DNA from: Streptomyces aquilus
GTDB lineage: Bacteria > Actinomycetota > Actinomycetes > Streptomycetales > Streptomycetaceae
DNA length: 64,000 nucleotides
NCBI RefSeq assembly: GCF_003955715.1
Contig: NZ_CP034463.1
Span: 5,642,001-5,706,000 of the forward strand
Reading direction: 5' to 3'
In this document: in pieces, positions 1 to 11,070 of the stretch
Position numbering within the stretch: position 1 is the stretch's first letter
Layout of the letters: each line of letters begins with the position of its first letter
Position numbers and translations under genes: made by a program
Notes under the pieces: generated by a model
Told to the model about the DNA's origin: nothing
The model's input: only the letters and a program-made list of their open reading frames with translations
The model's database searches: none

Positions 1-352
1 GCGTCCGGTCCAGCAGGGCGGCCTTGTGATCCCGCGCCGCCGCGGCCTCCACCGACCGCACCCGGTCGATGGCCCGCCGGTGCGACAGCGTGAGGATCCA
101 GTTCATGGCCGTCCCGCGGTCCGGCCGGTACCGCGGGGCGGTACGCCACACCTCCACCAGGACCTCCTGGGCGACCTCCTCCGACTGCGCCTGGTCCCGC
201 AGGACAGCCCGGACGACCCCGAGAACAGGCCCCGCGACGGCGTCGTATACGGCGGCGAACGCCTCCTCGTCGCCCAGCGCCACCCGGCCCACCAACTCCT
301 GGAGACCTGGCTCCGACGAGGGGTTCGTGCCGATGTGCACGGCTTCTTTCAC
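1..352 (-). CDS. sigK: ECF sigma factor, SigK-like (3' part outside window)
   Basis: Reading leftwards from a GTG at 352 (GGAGG seven bases upstream) the frame stays open to the window edge, about 117 residues. The product begins VKEAVHIGTNPSSEPG, followed by GDEEAFAAVYDAVAGPVLGVV, then EEVAQEVLVEVWRTAPRY and MNWILTLSHRRAIDRVR. This is the sigma-70 region 2 pattern of the SigK group: core-polymerase binding helix, then the -10 recognition helix. Region 4 lies outside the window. In SigK groups the partner is usually a membrane anti-sigma factor RskA, which would also lie outside. The family call is good; the exact SigK subgroup is inferred from resemblance to mycobacterial SigK. Confidence 0.75.
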   Translation of the reverse strand, partial: MKEAVHIGTNPSSEPGLQELVGRVALGDEEAFAAVYDAVAGPVLGVVRAVLRDQAQSEEVAQEVLVEVWRTAPRYRPDRGTAMNWILTLSHRRAIDRVRSVEAAAARDHKAALLDRT

Positions 353-945
353 AGGGTGGCCTCCGAGGTCGGGCGTTTACAGACGTAATCCGGGCCGGAC
401 GCGCGGACGGATTGGTTCCGGTACCACCGAAACCGCAGGTGGGTGCGCGGCGGTACCGCACGGCACCCGCGCCCGGCGTCCGGCCCACTCCACCCTTCGG
501 TTCGACCGGCCGTCCCGGTTGCACCCTCGGGGCCCCTGAGCCACCGCGCGCCGGGCCGCCGGGCGAAAAAAACTGCGTCGGCGCGGCAACCTTCTCGTCC
601 GCTGCGACAACTGGGAGCCGGAAGGCCGAGTCGAACTACCGGATGGACGGGCATGAGGGCAACACAGCACGCCGCGCCGCAACCGTGGCGCAGGCGCGGA
701 ACGGTCAGGGGCATTCCCTTGGCGCGACCGGTCGTCGACGGCACCGCCGTACCGCCGGACGTCGTGCGGCCGACCGGCGTCCGGTTCGCCCGGCCTTGAC
801 CAGCCCACCGGCCGGCCTGCGCCGCCCCGCACCCGTGCACGACCGCCGTTCGAATCCCGGGATGGGCCCTGTTAGGCTGCGCCCCCCGTTGTTGTTAAAC
901 GCGCAACTAACGCACACTTCACGGCAAGGAGAGGGCGACCGGGGG
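353..945. other. Intergenic region without a convincing gene
   Basis: Divergent promoter region between the two sigma-factor genes. Long open frames here have no RBS and low-complexity Arg/Pro/Gly composition, so they look like GC-driven shadows. A TAGGCT-like hexamer near 875, 70 bp before the downstream start, could be a -10 box for the rightward sigma gene. Confidence 0.5.
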
Positions 946-1479
946 ATGGTCCTCGATGACGCGTCCGCGGAGTTCCACGAGTTCTTCGAACGCCACTACG
1001 CCGAACTCGCCCGTCTGGCACACCTCCTGACCGGCGAGGCCGACGCGGCGGACGACCTCGCGGCGGATGCCCTGGTCGCCCTGTGGCAGCGCTGGGACCG
1101 GTTGCAGCAGGCCGATCACCCGCTCGCCTACGCCCGCGGTGTGGTGGCCAACCTGGCGCGGGGACGGATCCGCAGCACGGTCCGGGAGCGACGCCGGATC
1201 ACGCTGTTCTGGTCCCGCAGCCCCGAGAAGGTGGAGGGGCCGGACGCGGCGGCCGTGCTGGACGTCCGCGCGGCGCTCGCCCGGCTGCCGTACCGCAAGC
1301 GTGCCTGCGTGGTGCTGAGACACGCCCTCGACCTGTCGGAGAAGGACACGGCGGCGGCGCTGGGCATATCGGTCGGAACGGTGAAGAGCCAGACCTCGAA
1401 GGGAATGGCCGAGCTGCAGAAGCTCCTGGGCGCACACGCGGCCGGGGACCTGGTGCCTGGGAGGAGGAGGAACCGGTGA
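946..1479 (+). CDS. SigE-family ECF RNA polymerase sigma factor
   Basis: 177 residues from an ATG at 946, with AAGGAGAG upstream. Region 2 is EFHEFFERHYAELARLAHLL followed by DDLAADALVALWQRWDRL. Region 4 has ALARLPYRKRACVVLRH and an HTH (LSEKDTAAALGISVGTVKSQ), ending in a basic tail. The length and the SGTVKSQT helix are typical of the actinobacterial SigE-family ECFs, which often precede a gene for a membrane protein with a short cytoplasmic N-terminus. The frame continues upstream of 946, but the sigma homology begins there and the RBS fits. The stop codon overlaps the next start (GTGA), so the two are almost certainly co-translated. Confidence 0.88.
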   Translation: MVLDDASAEFHEFFERHYAELARLAHLLTGEADAADDLAADALVALWQRWDRLQQADHPLAYARGVVANLARGRIRSTVRERRRITLFWSRSPEKVEGPDAAAVLDVRAALARLPYRKRACVVLRHALDLSEKDTAAALGISVGTVKSQTSKGMAELQKLLGAHAAGDLVPGRRRNR

Positions 1480-2276
1480 ACGAGGACATCGACCGTCGGC
1501 TGCGCGAGGCCGCGGAGGCCCACCAGCCCGACCGCGCGCGGATGCTGGCCCGGGTGGAACGCGGCATGGCCGGCCCCGCCGTCCGGCACCGCGCGCGACC
1601 GTTCGCGCGGTCCGGCACCAGGGTCGCCCTCGCCGGGCTCGCCGCCGGCGGCATCCTGACGACCGGCGGCCTCGCCGTCGCCGCCATGGTCGCGACCCCG
1701 CCGCCCTCGCCGAAGCCCACCGTGACCACGCCCGCCGACCTGCCCCCGGCCGTCAGCTCCCCGCCCCCGACCTCGGCCCGCCCCACCCCGGTCACGCCGC
1801 CCCCGGCCACCGCCCCGGGCAGCTCGCGTCCGACTCCGTCGGCCACGACCACCAGTCCCTCGCCGACCGTCGGCGAGAGCCAGGACGGTCCGCTGCGGTC
1901 GGCCGGGTCGGTGGATGCGAAGAGCACCGTCTACTGGACGCAGAGCGACCTCGTCCTCAAGACGACGCAGCCGCTCACCGCGCTCACGGTCGAGATCCGG
2001 ATCGTGCAGACCGGCGGGGCGAAGAACACCGGCACCTGGCAGACCCTGCCGGGGGACGACTTCACCCTCACCGTCCAGGACGCCGGCGGCGCGCTGGTCT
2101 ACCGCTGGGTCCTCAAGCCGGGCCAGACCGTGCCGGCCGGGACCCATGAGTTCGCCGTACAGTTCAACAACGGCGGCGCGGGCAAGCGCAGTGCCGCGGG
2201 TGACGGCTACCGCGTCGACGCGCAGGGTACGGGCGGCTCCGCGTCGGTCCGGGGAGGGTTCGCCCCGACGCGGTGA
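1476..2276 (+). CDS. Membrane-anchored protein with Pro/Thr-rich linker, possible anti-sigma partner
   Basis: 266 residues from GTG 1476, overlapping the sigma-factor stop by four bases. Order: about 50 cytoplasmic residues (NEDIDRRLREAAEAHQPDR), one hydrophobic helix (LAGLAAGGILTTGGLAVAAM), about 70 residues of Pro/Thr/Ser linker, then an extracytoplasmic beta-rich domain with STVYWTQSDLVLKTTQPLT and GTWQTLPGDDF. I do not recognise the outer domain. Position, coupling and topology fit a regulator or sensor of the adjacent ECF sigma factor, but there is no ZAS zinc motif, so the anti-sigma role is inference. The last codons and the stop lie in a 34-bp tandem repeat. Confidence 0.7.
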   Translation: MNEDIDRRLREAAEAHQPDRARMLARVERGMAGPAVRHRARPFARSGTRVALAGLAAGGILTTGGLAVAAMVATPPPSPKPTVTTPADLPPAVSSPPPTSARPTPVTPPPATAPGSSRPTPSATTTSPSPTVGESQDGPLRSAGSVDAKSTVYWTQSDLVLKTTQPLTALTVEIRIVQTGGAKNTGTWQTLPGDDFTLTVQDAGGALVYRWVLKPGQTVPAGTHEFAVQFNNGGAGKRSAAGDGYRVDAQGTGGSASVRGGFAPTR

Positions 2277-2316
2277 ACGCGGCCGGGGAGGGTTCGCCCC
2301 GACGGGGTGAACGCGG
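2249..2316. repeat. 34-bp tandem direct repeat (2 copies)
   Basis: Two adjacent copies (2249-2282 and 2283-2316) of a unit beginning CCGGGGAGGGTTCGCCCC, differing at one base. The first copy contains the stop codon of the upstream gene. It looks like a recent slippage duplication. Confidence 0.85.
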
Positions 2317-2404
2317 CCGGGCGGCAGGGCGACGACGGCGGCCGTGCGAATGCCTCCCTTGATCGCGGCAACCATTGCTGCGCGTGGCGGCAACTGGCGG
2401 GTGA

Positions 2405-4918
<2,514 letters not shown>

Positions 4919-4961
4919 CCCTCAGGCCGAGGACCCTCAGCCCGAGGACCCTCAGGCCGAC

Positions 4962-5016
4962 GAAGACGACGAAAGGCGCCCCCCTCGAAGAGAGGGGGGC
5001 GCCTTTCGTCGTCTTC
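4962..5016. terminator. Bidirectional rho-independent terminator
   Basis: A perfect 25-bp inverted repeat (4962-4986 against 4992-5016, 5-base loop) sits between two convergent genes. Just upstream, at 4919-4960, are three short copies of a GAGGACCCTCAG-like unit. Confidence 0.9.
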
Positions 5017-5037
5017 ACCTACCTGAGTGCTGCACCG

Positions 5038-6870
5038 CTACTTAATCGCTGTACCACCCGAGTTGTGATAGGCGATCGTCTTGTTGATCAGGTTTCCGCC
5101 GTCGGACTCGACCGTGGTCTGTTCCTGCTGCCCCGGACCGAAGAACAGGCCGGCGACATGGGCGTTCGCCACCTGGTCCATGTGTCCGAAGAACCAGTCC
5201 ACCTTGTCGTCCTTGTAGTGGTTGAGGGTGTTGTTCTGCGCCATGTTGCCCACGGGGATCTGCCACAGGACCACCGGCTTGCCCACGGACTCGGCCATCG
5301 TCTTGTAGAACTTCAGCGAGGCGGCGGCCTTCTGGTCGGTCCAGAACTTGTCAAGGCCGCCGTGGGCCGACTGTGCGTACCAGCCGGCGTCGCGGTCCGA
5401 CACATCGCTGACCAGGAAGTCGGCGTTCTTCGCCCCGAGGTCCGCGTAGTCCTTGACGCACTTCTGGAGGTTGCTCTCCCAGTCGAAGCAGGAGAGGTGC
5501 AGCCCCACGCCGGCGTTCGGCGCGTACTTGCGCGTCATCTGTATCAAGCACTGGGCGAGTCCGGCGGCGCTGTTCTCCTGCGACCCGCAATCCTTCGGAT
5601 TGGCGGCCGAGACCTGCGCGGGAACCTGGTGGAGATTGCCGAGCGACCGGGCGAATCCCCAGAAGTCGGGCTCAAGATCGATCGCGTCGTGCGACGTGCC
5701 GATCTTCTGGAGGAAGAAACGGTAGTCGTTCAGGTACCGGGTGAGCAGGTCGACCCGGTTGATGGCCTTGACCTCACCCGGACCGTCACCCTCGCCCGCC
5801 GCATCGCCGAGGTCGCGCAACGAGTACCAGGTCCACAGCATCTTCTGCGGACGGGACTTGCCCTTGTACGTCGCCTGGGACGCCACCTGGTCCCGCCAGG
5901 TCACGTACGTGCCGGGCGCCGTGGTGCTGCCGTTCCAGCAGCCCCACCAGTTCGACCAGCCGTCCTTGCACTTCGCTGCCGTGTAGTAGTCAGACGAGGG
6001 CGCGGGCTGGCTGTGCACATAGGCGTAGCGCGCGTCGAACGGCGCGGCGTTCGCCGAGGCGTCGGTCATCGAGCCGCCGATGACCACCTTGTCACTGCCC
6101 AGGAACCGCTTCGCCGAGCTGCCGCCACCGCTCGTGGGCGACGGAGACGCGGACGAAGGCGAGGACGAGGGGCGCGGGTTGCTCGGAGCCGGGCTCACGG
6201 GAGCGGTGCTGCCCGGCGTGGTGGGCGTACCGCCGCCGCTGACGTTCCCGACCGCGACGAGCTTCCACTGCTGATCGGCGCTGCTCCGGTCGCGGTTCTG
6301 GACAACGTTGCCCCCGTTGGCCTTGACGGCCTTGTGGACACCGACGGCCATGCCGCTGAAGCGATTGACCAGACGCACGTAGCCGTCGGACGACTTGGCC
6401 AGCTTGAACTGCTGGTTGCTGCCGTTCAGGTCCTTCCACTGCACGAGGGCGGAGCCGGCGGCCTTCGACCAGCCGAGGTCGTCCAGCACCTTGCCGGAGG
6501 TCCGGTTCTTCAGCCGGTAGTAACCGTCACCCGAGTCGATGAACCGCCACTGCTGGTTGGCCCCGCCGTGGCGCGCCCACTGCACCACCGCCGCGCCGTC
6601 GCTCTTGGCGGAGCCGCGGTCGTCCAGCACCTTGCCGCTGTTGTGGTTGACCAGCACGTACCACTTCTTCAGATCCAGGGTGTTCTGCTTCTGGTCCGCC
6701 GAAGCCTGGCTGACCACGACAGCCGAGCCGGCCACGACCACCATGGCGAGCCCTCCCCAGAGCCCCCGCCGCGCGAGCAACCGACGACCACGATGCTTCG
6801 GACGACCACTGTGCGCACCGTCGTCGGCACGGTGTCCGCCGACATGTCTGCGCTCTCGTTCCAGGGGCAT
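5038..6870 (-). CDS. Secreted CBM13 (ricin-type) protein with C-terminal hydrolase-like domain
   Basis: 610 residues from ATG 6870. An Arg-rich start and hydrophobic GLWGGLAMVVVAGSAVVVS give a signal peptide. Residues ~60-205 hold three ricin-type repeats (SGKVLDDRGS, NQQWRFIDSG, SGKVLDDLGW, NQQFKLAKSS, DQQWKLVAV). A Pro/Ser/Thr linker follows, then a ~330-residue domain starting FLGSDKVVIGGSMTDASANA with AIDLEPDFWGF, GVGLHLSCFDWES, FLVSDVSDRD and VLWQIPVGNMAQNN. Acidic residues at strand ends suggest a TIM-barrel glycosidase, but I cannot assign a GH family. A longer upstream frame exists, but its N-terminal sequence is non-homologous Arg/Pro-rich, so I placed the start at the ATG before the signal sequence. 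Confidence 0.8.
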   Translation of the reverse strand: MPLERERRHVGGHRADDGAHSGRPKHRGRRLLARRGLWGGLAMVVVAGSAVVVSQASADQKQNTLDLKKWYVLVNHNSGKVLDDRGSAKSDGAAVVQWARHGGANQQWRFIDSGDGYYRLKNRTSGKVLDDLGWSKAAGSALVQWKDLNGSNQQFKLAKSSDGYVRLVNRFSGMAVGVHKAVKANGGNVVQNRDRSSADQQWKLVAVGNVSGGGTPTTPGSTAPVSPAPSNPRPSSSPSSASPSPTSGGGSSAKRFLGSDKVVIGGSMTDASANAAPFDARYAYVHSQPAPSSDYYTAAKCKDGWSNWWGCWNGSTTAPGTYVTWRDQVASQATYKGKSRPQKMLWTWYSLRDLGDAAGEGDGPGEVKAINRVDLLTRYLNDYRFFLQKIGTSHDAIDLEPDFWGFARSLGNLHQVPAQVSAANPKDCGSQENSAAGLAQCLIQMTRKYAPNAGVGLHLSCFDWESNLQKCVKDYADLGAKNADFLVSDVSDRDAGWYAQSAHGGLDKFWTDQKAAASLKFYKTMAESVGKPVVLWQIPVGNMAQNNTLNHYKDDKVDWFFGHMDQVANAHVAGLFFGPGQQEQTTVESDGGNLINKTIAYHNSGGTAIK

Positions 6871-7063
6871 GCCTGTGCTCTCTTTCACCTGTCGCACGTG
6901 ACCGGACCACTTGGCCGGACACCACTGAGTGGCCAGAGAGACCGGAAAGGTTGCCGTGAAGATGCGCAGGGCTTTTTTCTTACTCAGCCCCCCGTCCACC
7001 CCGCCAGGGCGCCTCCTCCGCTTCCTTGTTGAGCGGTTGGGGCCGTGGCGGAGGATGGTGTCC

Positions 7064-7537
7064 ATGTGTGCCCTCTTCGACCCCCCTTCGCCTCGCCGCG
7101 TCACGCCGGGCGAATACCCCGTGTGGGAGCAGGCCCTCGCCCTTCTGAACCGGGACCTCGCGGTGACGCTTCCCCGGCTGGAACCCCTGCAACTGCTGGC
7201 CCTTCCGCCGTACGACGCGGGTGAGCCGGAGAACGTCTACGTCGCCACGGCCACCGGCGAGTGGCACGGCAACCCCCTGGACCCGAACTCCCAGGACAGC
7301 CCTGCCTCTGCACTGGCGAGCGTCGCCGATGCCGCGCAGGAGACCGTCGTGGAGCTTCTGTGGCAGGCGTGGCCTCTGTGCCCCGAGCATGACCTGGGCA
7401 TGCATCCGAGGGAGGACGCGGAAGGGCGACTGTCCTGGTGGTGCGCGGGGGAACGGCTGCGTCGCGGCCCGGCTCATGTCCACGCGGCCGTGGGCGCACT
7501 CGACGCTTCGGGAACGTCGATCCGTCCACGGTCCTGA
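7064..7537 (+). CDS. Conserved hypothetical protein (~157 aa)
   Basis: The start is ATG 7064, because GGCGGAGG lies nine bases upstream and the product starts MCALFDPPSPRRVTPGEYPVWEQAL. Other features: NRDLAVTLPRLEPLQLLALPPYD, then ETVVELLWQAWPLCPEHDLGMH and GRLSWWCAGERLRRGPAHVHAAVGALD. The CPxHxxG...WWC arrangement could be a small metal site. It has no membrane segment or signal peptide. I do not recognise the family. Confidence 0.6.
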   Translation: MCALFDPPSPRRVTPGEYPVWEQALALLNRDLAVTLPRLEPLQLLALPPYDAGEPENVYVATATGEWHGNPLDPNSQDSPASALASVADAAQETVVELLWQAWPLCPEHDLGMHPREDAEGRLSWWCAGERLRRGPAHVHAAVGALDASGTSIRPRS

Positions 7538-7566
7538 GAACCGTCGGGCACGGCGTGCCCGTGGGT

Positions 7567-7917
7567 TCAGGCGGAGCTGGAGCCGGCACGGTCCGCCGAT
7601 TCGTCGGCGGCACGACGGTACTCGGTGTTGATGCGCTGCGCTTCCTCGAGCTGGTCCTCGAGGATGACGATGCGGCACGCGGCCTCGATCGGAGTCCCCT
7701 TGTCGACGAGCTCCCGGGCGCGCGCGGCGATCCGCAGTTGGTAGCGGGAGTACCGGCGGTGTCCTCCCTCCGAGCGGAGCGGAGTGATCAGACGCGCCTC
7801 GCCGATGGCCCGCAGGAAGGCCGGGGTGGCGCCGAGCATCTCGGCTGCCCGGCCCATCGAGTACGCGGGGTAGTCGTCGTCGTCCAGACGATCATTCAGG
7901 GGGTTGTCCGATGTCAT
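7567..7917 (-). CDS. MerR-type transcriptional regulator
   Basis: 116 residues from ATG 7917 with GAGGTGG upstream. The N-terminal MerR-like winged helix is clear: YSMGRAAEMLGATPAFLRAI, then ARLITPLRSEGGHRRYSRYQ (recognition wing). A helical region (RARELVDKGTPIEAACRIVILEDQLEEAQRIN) follows and probably dimerises as a coiled coil. No C-terminal cysteine effector site is present, so this is a short HspR-like regulator rather than a metal sensor. Its targets cannot be told from the sequence; a 32-bp perfect palindrome lies at 7943-7974 in its upstream region. Confidence 0.85.
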   Translation of the reverse strand: MTSDNPLNDRLDDDDYPAYSMGRAAEMLGATPAFLRAIGEARLITPLRSEGGHRRYSRYQLRIAARARELVDKGTPIEAACRIVILEDQLEEAQRINTEYRRAADESADRAGSSSA

Positions 7918-8389
7918 GCCACCTCACTGTGCAACGCGTCGAGGGGCCCTGGTGCCGTACGGCACCAGGGCCCCGAAGGAAATTGAACACCATCTGTCGG
8001 CCCTACTGCTGTGCCGACCTTCTGTTTCCGCTACCCGGCCCGACAGCGGGGGGTGCGGGGGATCGCAGCTGCTTGACCGGGGACCACCATCCATTCCGGG
8101 GTCTTGCGGTACCCGGGCCGAGTGCTCCTCGGGCCGGGCGATCCTGATGGCGTCTGCTCCTCCGTTCCTCTCTGAACCAACCACTGATGGAACACCCGCC
8201 AGTTCGTGTCTGGCGGATCTCGTCGACCGTGTCTACGAGAAGAAGAATACCCACGCCAGGAACAAAAATCTACTCCGGCAAGAGAAGGTTTCACCCTTCT
8301 GGGGGAGGAAGATTGTTGCGGCGATCGGTCCCGGTGAGAGGTCCTGCATCTCGCCCGCCGGCGCTTTCCGGGCGGGCGGCGACGCGACG
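7918..8389. other. Intergenic region with a perfect palindrome at 7943-7974
   Basis: There is no supported gene. Near the MerR start is a perfect inverted repeat (14-bp arms, 4-base centre GTAC; arm GGGGCCCTGGTGCC). It could be a terminator-like hairpin in the merR leader or an operator for the regulator. The rest (7975-8389) shows nothing convincing. Confidence 0.5.
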
Positions 8390-8427
8390 GTGGGGGCCCT
8401 GCCGACGCGCGTCGGCAGGGCCCCCAC
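8390..8427 (-). terminator. Terminator hairpin after the SCO5918-like gene
   Basis: Perfect 38-bp palindrome (left arm GTGGGGGCCCTGCCGACGC) about 30 bp beyond the stop of the leftward gene ending at 8459. Confidence 0.8.
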
Positions 8428-8458
8428 CGGGCTCCTGAGGGCGGTCTCCCGCCCGTTC

Positions 8459-8779
8459 TCACACGGCCACGGCGCCGGCGCCGCCGAGCAGCGCGGACGT
8501 GGTGTGGACGAGAGCGGGTCCGCCCACGCCCACGGGCGCGCCCTCCGGGCGGTCGTGGCAGGTGAAGCCGAGACCCGTCATGGCGCGCACTACTTCGCCG
8601 GCCGTGAAATCACGGGGGTCCTGTCGAGTGATGACCCGGCCCACCTGCTTGACGGGGTAGCGGCGGCGGCCGATGGTCACGGACGCCCCCGTGACGAGCT
8701 CGGGCCTGACGCCCTTCATCGAGGCCAGCACCCCGGCCTTGGTCAGCTCGAACGGGTACCTGGCGATGACACAGCGCAT
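8459..8779 (-). CDS. SCO5918-family small protein, copy 1
   Basis: 106 residues from ATG 8779. It starts [20 protein letters not shown], then [40 protein letters not shown] and RAMTGLGFTCHDRP, with a Gly/Ala-rich tail. The product at 10397 is a clear paralogue over the first ~80 residues. Such proteins are annotated as SCO5918 family in Streptomyces, beside a DEAD-box helicase and cold-shock gene as here; I recall the family name but not an assigned function. It lies about 240 bp downstream of cold-shock gene 1, beyond its terminator, on the same strand. Confidence 0.75.
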   Translation of the reverse strand: MRCVIARYPFELTKAGVLASMKGVRPELVTGASVTIGRRRYPVKQVGRVITRQDPRDFTAGEVVRAMTGLGFTCHDRPEGAPVGVGGPALVHTTSALLGGAGAVAV

Positions 8780-8954
8780 GATGCCTCACAGGGAAGAAGT
8801 CGCGGGGAGAAGGAGAGCGGGCCGACCGGGCTGTCGGTTTCCATAACCGTTGGAGCGGTCGTATCAAGGAATTCCCGCAGCAGAATGAGCGGCGCAGAGA
8901 ATCGCCAGAACGAGCAGGAGACAGCAGGGGCGATTTTCCCTGAAAATGCAGCGA

Positions 8955-8988
8955 GCTGGGGCCCGCACCCCAAGGTGCGGGCCCCAGC
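8955..8988 (-). terminator. Terminator of cold-shock gene 1
   Basis: Inverted repeat with arm GCTGGGGCCCGCACC and loop CAA, about 30 bp beyond the csp stop. An identical hairpin follows csp copy 2 at 13636-13669. Confidence 0.85.
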
Positions 8989-9015
8989 CGCGAAGTATGC
9001 GTCAGTGCCGGTGCG

Positions 9016-9219
9016 TCAGGCGGGAACGATGTTCTCGGCCGTCGGGCCCTTCTGGCCCTGCGCGATGTCGAACGACACCTTCTGGCCCTCCAGCAGCTCA
9101 CGGAAGCCCTGGGTGGCGATGTTCGAGTAGTGGGCGAAGACGTCGGCGCCGCCGCCGTCCTGCTCGATGAAGCCGAAGCCCTTTTCCGCGTTGAACCACT
9201 TCACGGTGCCAGTAGCCAT
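9016..9219 (-). CDS. Cold-shock domain protein, copy 1
   Basis: 67 residues from ATG 9219. Single CSD fold, full length: [20 protein letters not shown] carries RNP1 (KGFGFI) and DVFAHYSNI is RNP2-like; it ends [13 protein letters not shown]. Such proteins bind single-stranded RNA/DNA and act as RNA chaperones in the cytoplasm. It differs from copy 2 (13695-13898) at only a few residues. The gene has a 125-nt conserved leader and a strong terminator, both duplicated at copy 2. Confidence 0.97.
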   Translation of the reverse strand: MATGTVKWFNAEKGFGFIEQDGGGADVFAHYSNIATQGFRELLEGQKVSFDIAQGQKGPTAENIVPA

Positions 9220-9344
9220 GTTGTTTCTCCTTCGGAGGCGGTGTACGGGAGTGCGCCCTGCGCGTATTCCCGTGTCGCCGTGGTGATCAGCCGTCGGAAA
9301 AACCTTCTGGCAACCACACCTGCAACTGAGATCGACAGTAGCAC
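9220..9344 (-). promoter_or_regulatory. Cold-shock gene 1 promoter and 5' leader
   Basis: The region upstream of csp 1 matches that of csp 2 in blocks: GTGCTACTGTC (a likely -10 region, 9334-9344), the GGTTGCCA...AAGG(T)TT block near 9300-9315, TTCCGACGG, and CGGCGACACG further down. Conservation of non-coding blocks in two copies argues for a functional 5'UTR, as is usual for cold-shock mRNAs. Confidence 0.65.
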
Positions 9345-9498
9345 GGTGCGATCGGCCTTGCGTGGTGGGTAATTCCCCTCCGCCAGCCGGTCGAGGAATA
9401 CTCGCCGCACGCCACTCCTATTTCTCATTTCGCGGGTACAGATATTGCTCTCCCCGGGTTGGATGGTGTGGATGCGCTCGTCCGCCGCACCGGCGGCG

Positions 9499-9577
9499 TA
9501 GGCTCGGAGGTACCGAGGGCTCTCCGTGTGCCGACTCCCACGCCGGTGCCGTTCTCGGCGAACGACGACACCGGGCC
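9499..9577 (+). promoter_or_regulatory. Structured leader element a (DUF5994-type leader)
   Basis: A -10-like TAGGCT (9499-9504) is followed by outer stem arm CCGAGGG (9513-9519), which pairs with TTCTCGG (9552-9558). The inner hairpin is TGCCGAC (9529-9535) with GCCGGTG (9542-9548). A CACCGGG block and a 6-bp hairpin CCGGAC-CT-GTCCGG precede the start at 9609. It is the only copy here that precedes an acetyltransferase-like gene. Confidence 0.75.
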
Positions 9578-9608
9578 GGACCTGTCCGGACCGGAGCAGG
9601 GTTCGCCC

Positions 9609-10304
9609 ATGACCGTGAACACGCCGGAGCGCCCGGAGACCGCCCACCCCGGGACAACGGGCCGGTGGCCGACGCTTCCCAAGGCGCCGCCGCAGCGGCG
9701 TCGGCAGGGGCCCTCACCCGAGAAGGGCGAGCTCGTCCGTGCGCTGACGCGGTGTCAGATCGACGACCGCATGCGAGAGCTCGGCGAGCTGTACACGCGC
9801 ACCTCGTGTGGCCAGGTGCGGGCCTCGGACCCGTCGGACCAGGACCGGTCCGCCGCGTTCCGGCGACGGCTCGCGGGCCATATGCGGCGGCCGGGTTTCG
9901 AACTGCTCGTGGCGGAGAGCGACGGCCCCTTGGGCGCCGTCGTCCTCACGGCGTGCGCTTACGGCTTCCCCGTGCGCGGCGACGGGCCCTGGTGGGACGG
10001 CCTCGACGGGTACCTCCCGGAGAGCCTGCTGCGCGTCGCCGCCTCCGGAGGGCTCTTCGCGATCGTCGACATTCTCGTCGAGCGACGGGTACGCACCCAG
10101 GACCAGAGCCGTGACTGGAACCTCGCCCGGCGCCTCCAGAAGCGGCTGCTGATCGATCACGCTGCCGCGCTCGGTGTCACGCTGGTCGACCGTGCCAACG
10201 CGGACACGCTCGAAGCGCTGCTGTCCTGGGGCTGGCGCCGTCCGTCGGCCGAGGCCCGCGAGGCTTCACACCTCGCTCCCGGCCGACTGCTTGTACTCCA
10301 CTGA
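9609..10304 (+). CDS. GNAT-like N-acetyltransferase
   Basis: 231 residues from ATG 9609, 32 bp after leader element a. After a Pro-rich N-terminus come a helix ([16 protein letters not shown]), strands ([20 protein letters not shown]), [20 protein letters not shown] and [20 protein letters not shown]. The last segment resembles the acetyl-CoA binding loop and helix of GNAT enzymes (R/Q-x-x-G-x-A/G), although the loop ([10 protein letters not shown]) is atypical. The tail has [19 protein letters not shown], as in GNATs. The substrate is unknown. Sharing the DUF5994 leader suggests common regulation with those genes. Confidence 0.65.
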   Translation: MTVNTPERPETAHPGTTGRWPTLPKAPPQRRRQGPSPEKGELVRALTRCQIDDRMRELGELYTRTSCGQVRASDPSDQDRSAAFRRRLAGHMRRPGFELLVAESDGPLGAVVLTACAYGFPVRGDGPWWDGLDGYLPESLLRVAASGGLFAIVDILVERRVRTQDQSRDWNLARRLQKRLLIDHAAALGVTLVDRANADTLEALLSWGWRRPSAEAREASHLAPGRLLVLH

Positions 10305-10396
10305 CCGGCGGCCGGACCCCCCGCCGCTCTGCCGCCCGCTCACGTTCCATCCGTCCCGGATCCGTCCCGGATCCCTCCCGACCCTGGTGAGGCACC

Positions 10397-10678
10397 ATGC
10401 GCTGTGTGATCGCCCGTTACCCCTTCGACCTGTCCAAGGCCGGGGTGGAGATGTCGATGGAGAACATCAGGCCCGAGCCCGTGACGAGGGAGGGTGTCGT
10501 GATCGGGGAACGGGTGTACCCCGTCAAGCAGGTGGGAGTGGTGATCACCGGCCAGGACCCGCGCGACTTCACCGCCGCCGAGCTGGTCCGTCTGGGCTTC
10601 ACCTGCCGGACCGCTCCGCAGCGGCCCTCGCCGATGCCGGGCCTGTCGTACGGGTCCGTCGACCGGTCACTCGGCTGA
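10397..10678 (+). CDS. SCO5918-family small protein, copy 2
   Basis: 93 residues from ATG 10397 (GGTGAGGCACC upstream). [20 protein letters not shown] and [20 protein letters not shown] match the paralogue at 8459-8779 closely; the C-termini differ. It is transcribed towards a decayed reductase gene. Function unknown. Confidence 0.75.
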   Translation: MRCVIARYPFDLSKAGVEMSMENIRPEPVTREGVVIGERVYPVKQVGVVITGQDPRDFTAAELVRLGFTCRTAPQRPSPMPGLSYGSVDRSLG

Positions 10679-10693
10679 ACCCTCCCGAGTCCC

Positions 10694-11070
10694 ATGGCGG
10701 CCACCCTGACGATCCGGCCGGGGCGTGGCTGGTCCGGGCACCGTGCCGGGCAGTATCTGCCGGTGGGGGGTGGAGATCGACGGTGTACGGCACTGGCGGA
10801 CGTACTCGATCACCGCACGGCCCGGCGACCGGGTGCTCCCCGCCCGGCACGGTGTTGCGACTCGGGCCCGCCCAGGGGGAGTTCGTACTGCCCGAGCCGC
10901 CGCCGGAACGGATGCTGTTCGTGACGGCGGGCAGCGGCATCACCCCGGTGATGGGAATCCTGCGCACCCTCGCCCGCCGCCGCCGACCACCCGCCGCCCG
11001 GGACACCGTCGTACTCCCGCACAGCGCACCCGATCCCGAACAGCCGGATCCGGGATCTGCGGACCGGTGA
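10694..11070 (+). pseudogene. Decayed ferredoxin/flavodoxin reductase-type oxidoreductase
   Basis: Pieces of one FAD/NAD-binding oxidoreductase are spread over three frames: [20 protein letters not shown] (FAD-domain RxGQY motif, from 10697), [14 protein letters not shown] (RxYS flavin motif, from ~10768), and [20 protein letters not shown] followed by [13 protein letters not shown] (NAD-binding, to ~11000). At least two frameshifts separate the pieces. The sequence from 11070 to ~11260 is open only in short frames with internal stops and may be more debris. The enzyme is not expected to be functional. Confidence 0.75.

Noticed and set aside
412..945. N-terminal extension of the SigE-family sigma factor upstream of 946
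   Set aside because: The sequence is Arg/Pro-rich with no sigma homology; a good RBS and the first sigma motif sit at 946.
7943..7974. Small RNA gene at the perfect palindrome upstream of the MerR gene
   Set aside because: A single perfect palindrome without promoter or conserved copy; an operator or hairpin is as likely.
8003..8389. Small frames between the MerR gene and the SCO5918-like gene
   Set aside because: No RBS, Arg/Ser/Pro-rich, no motif.
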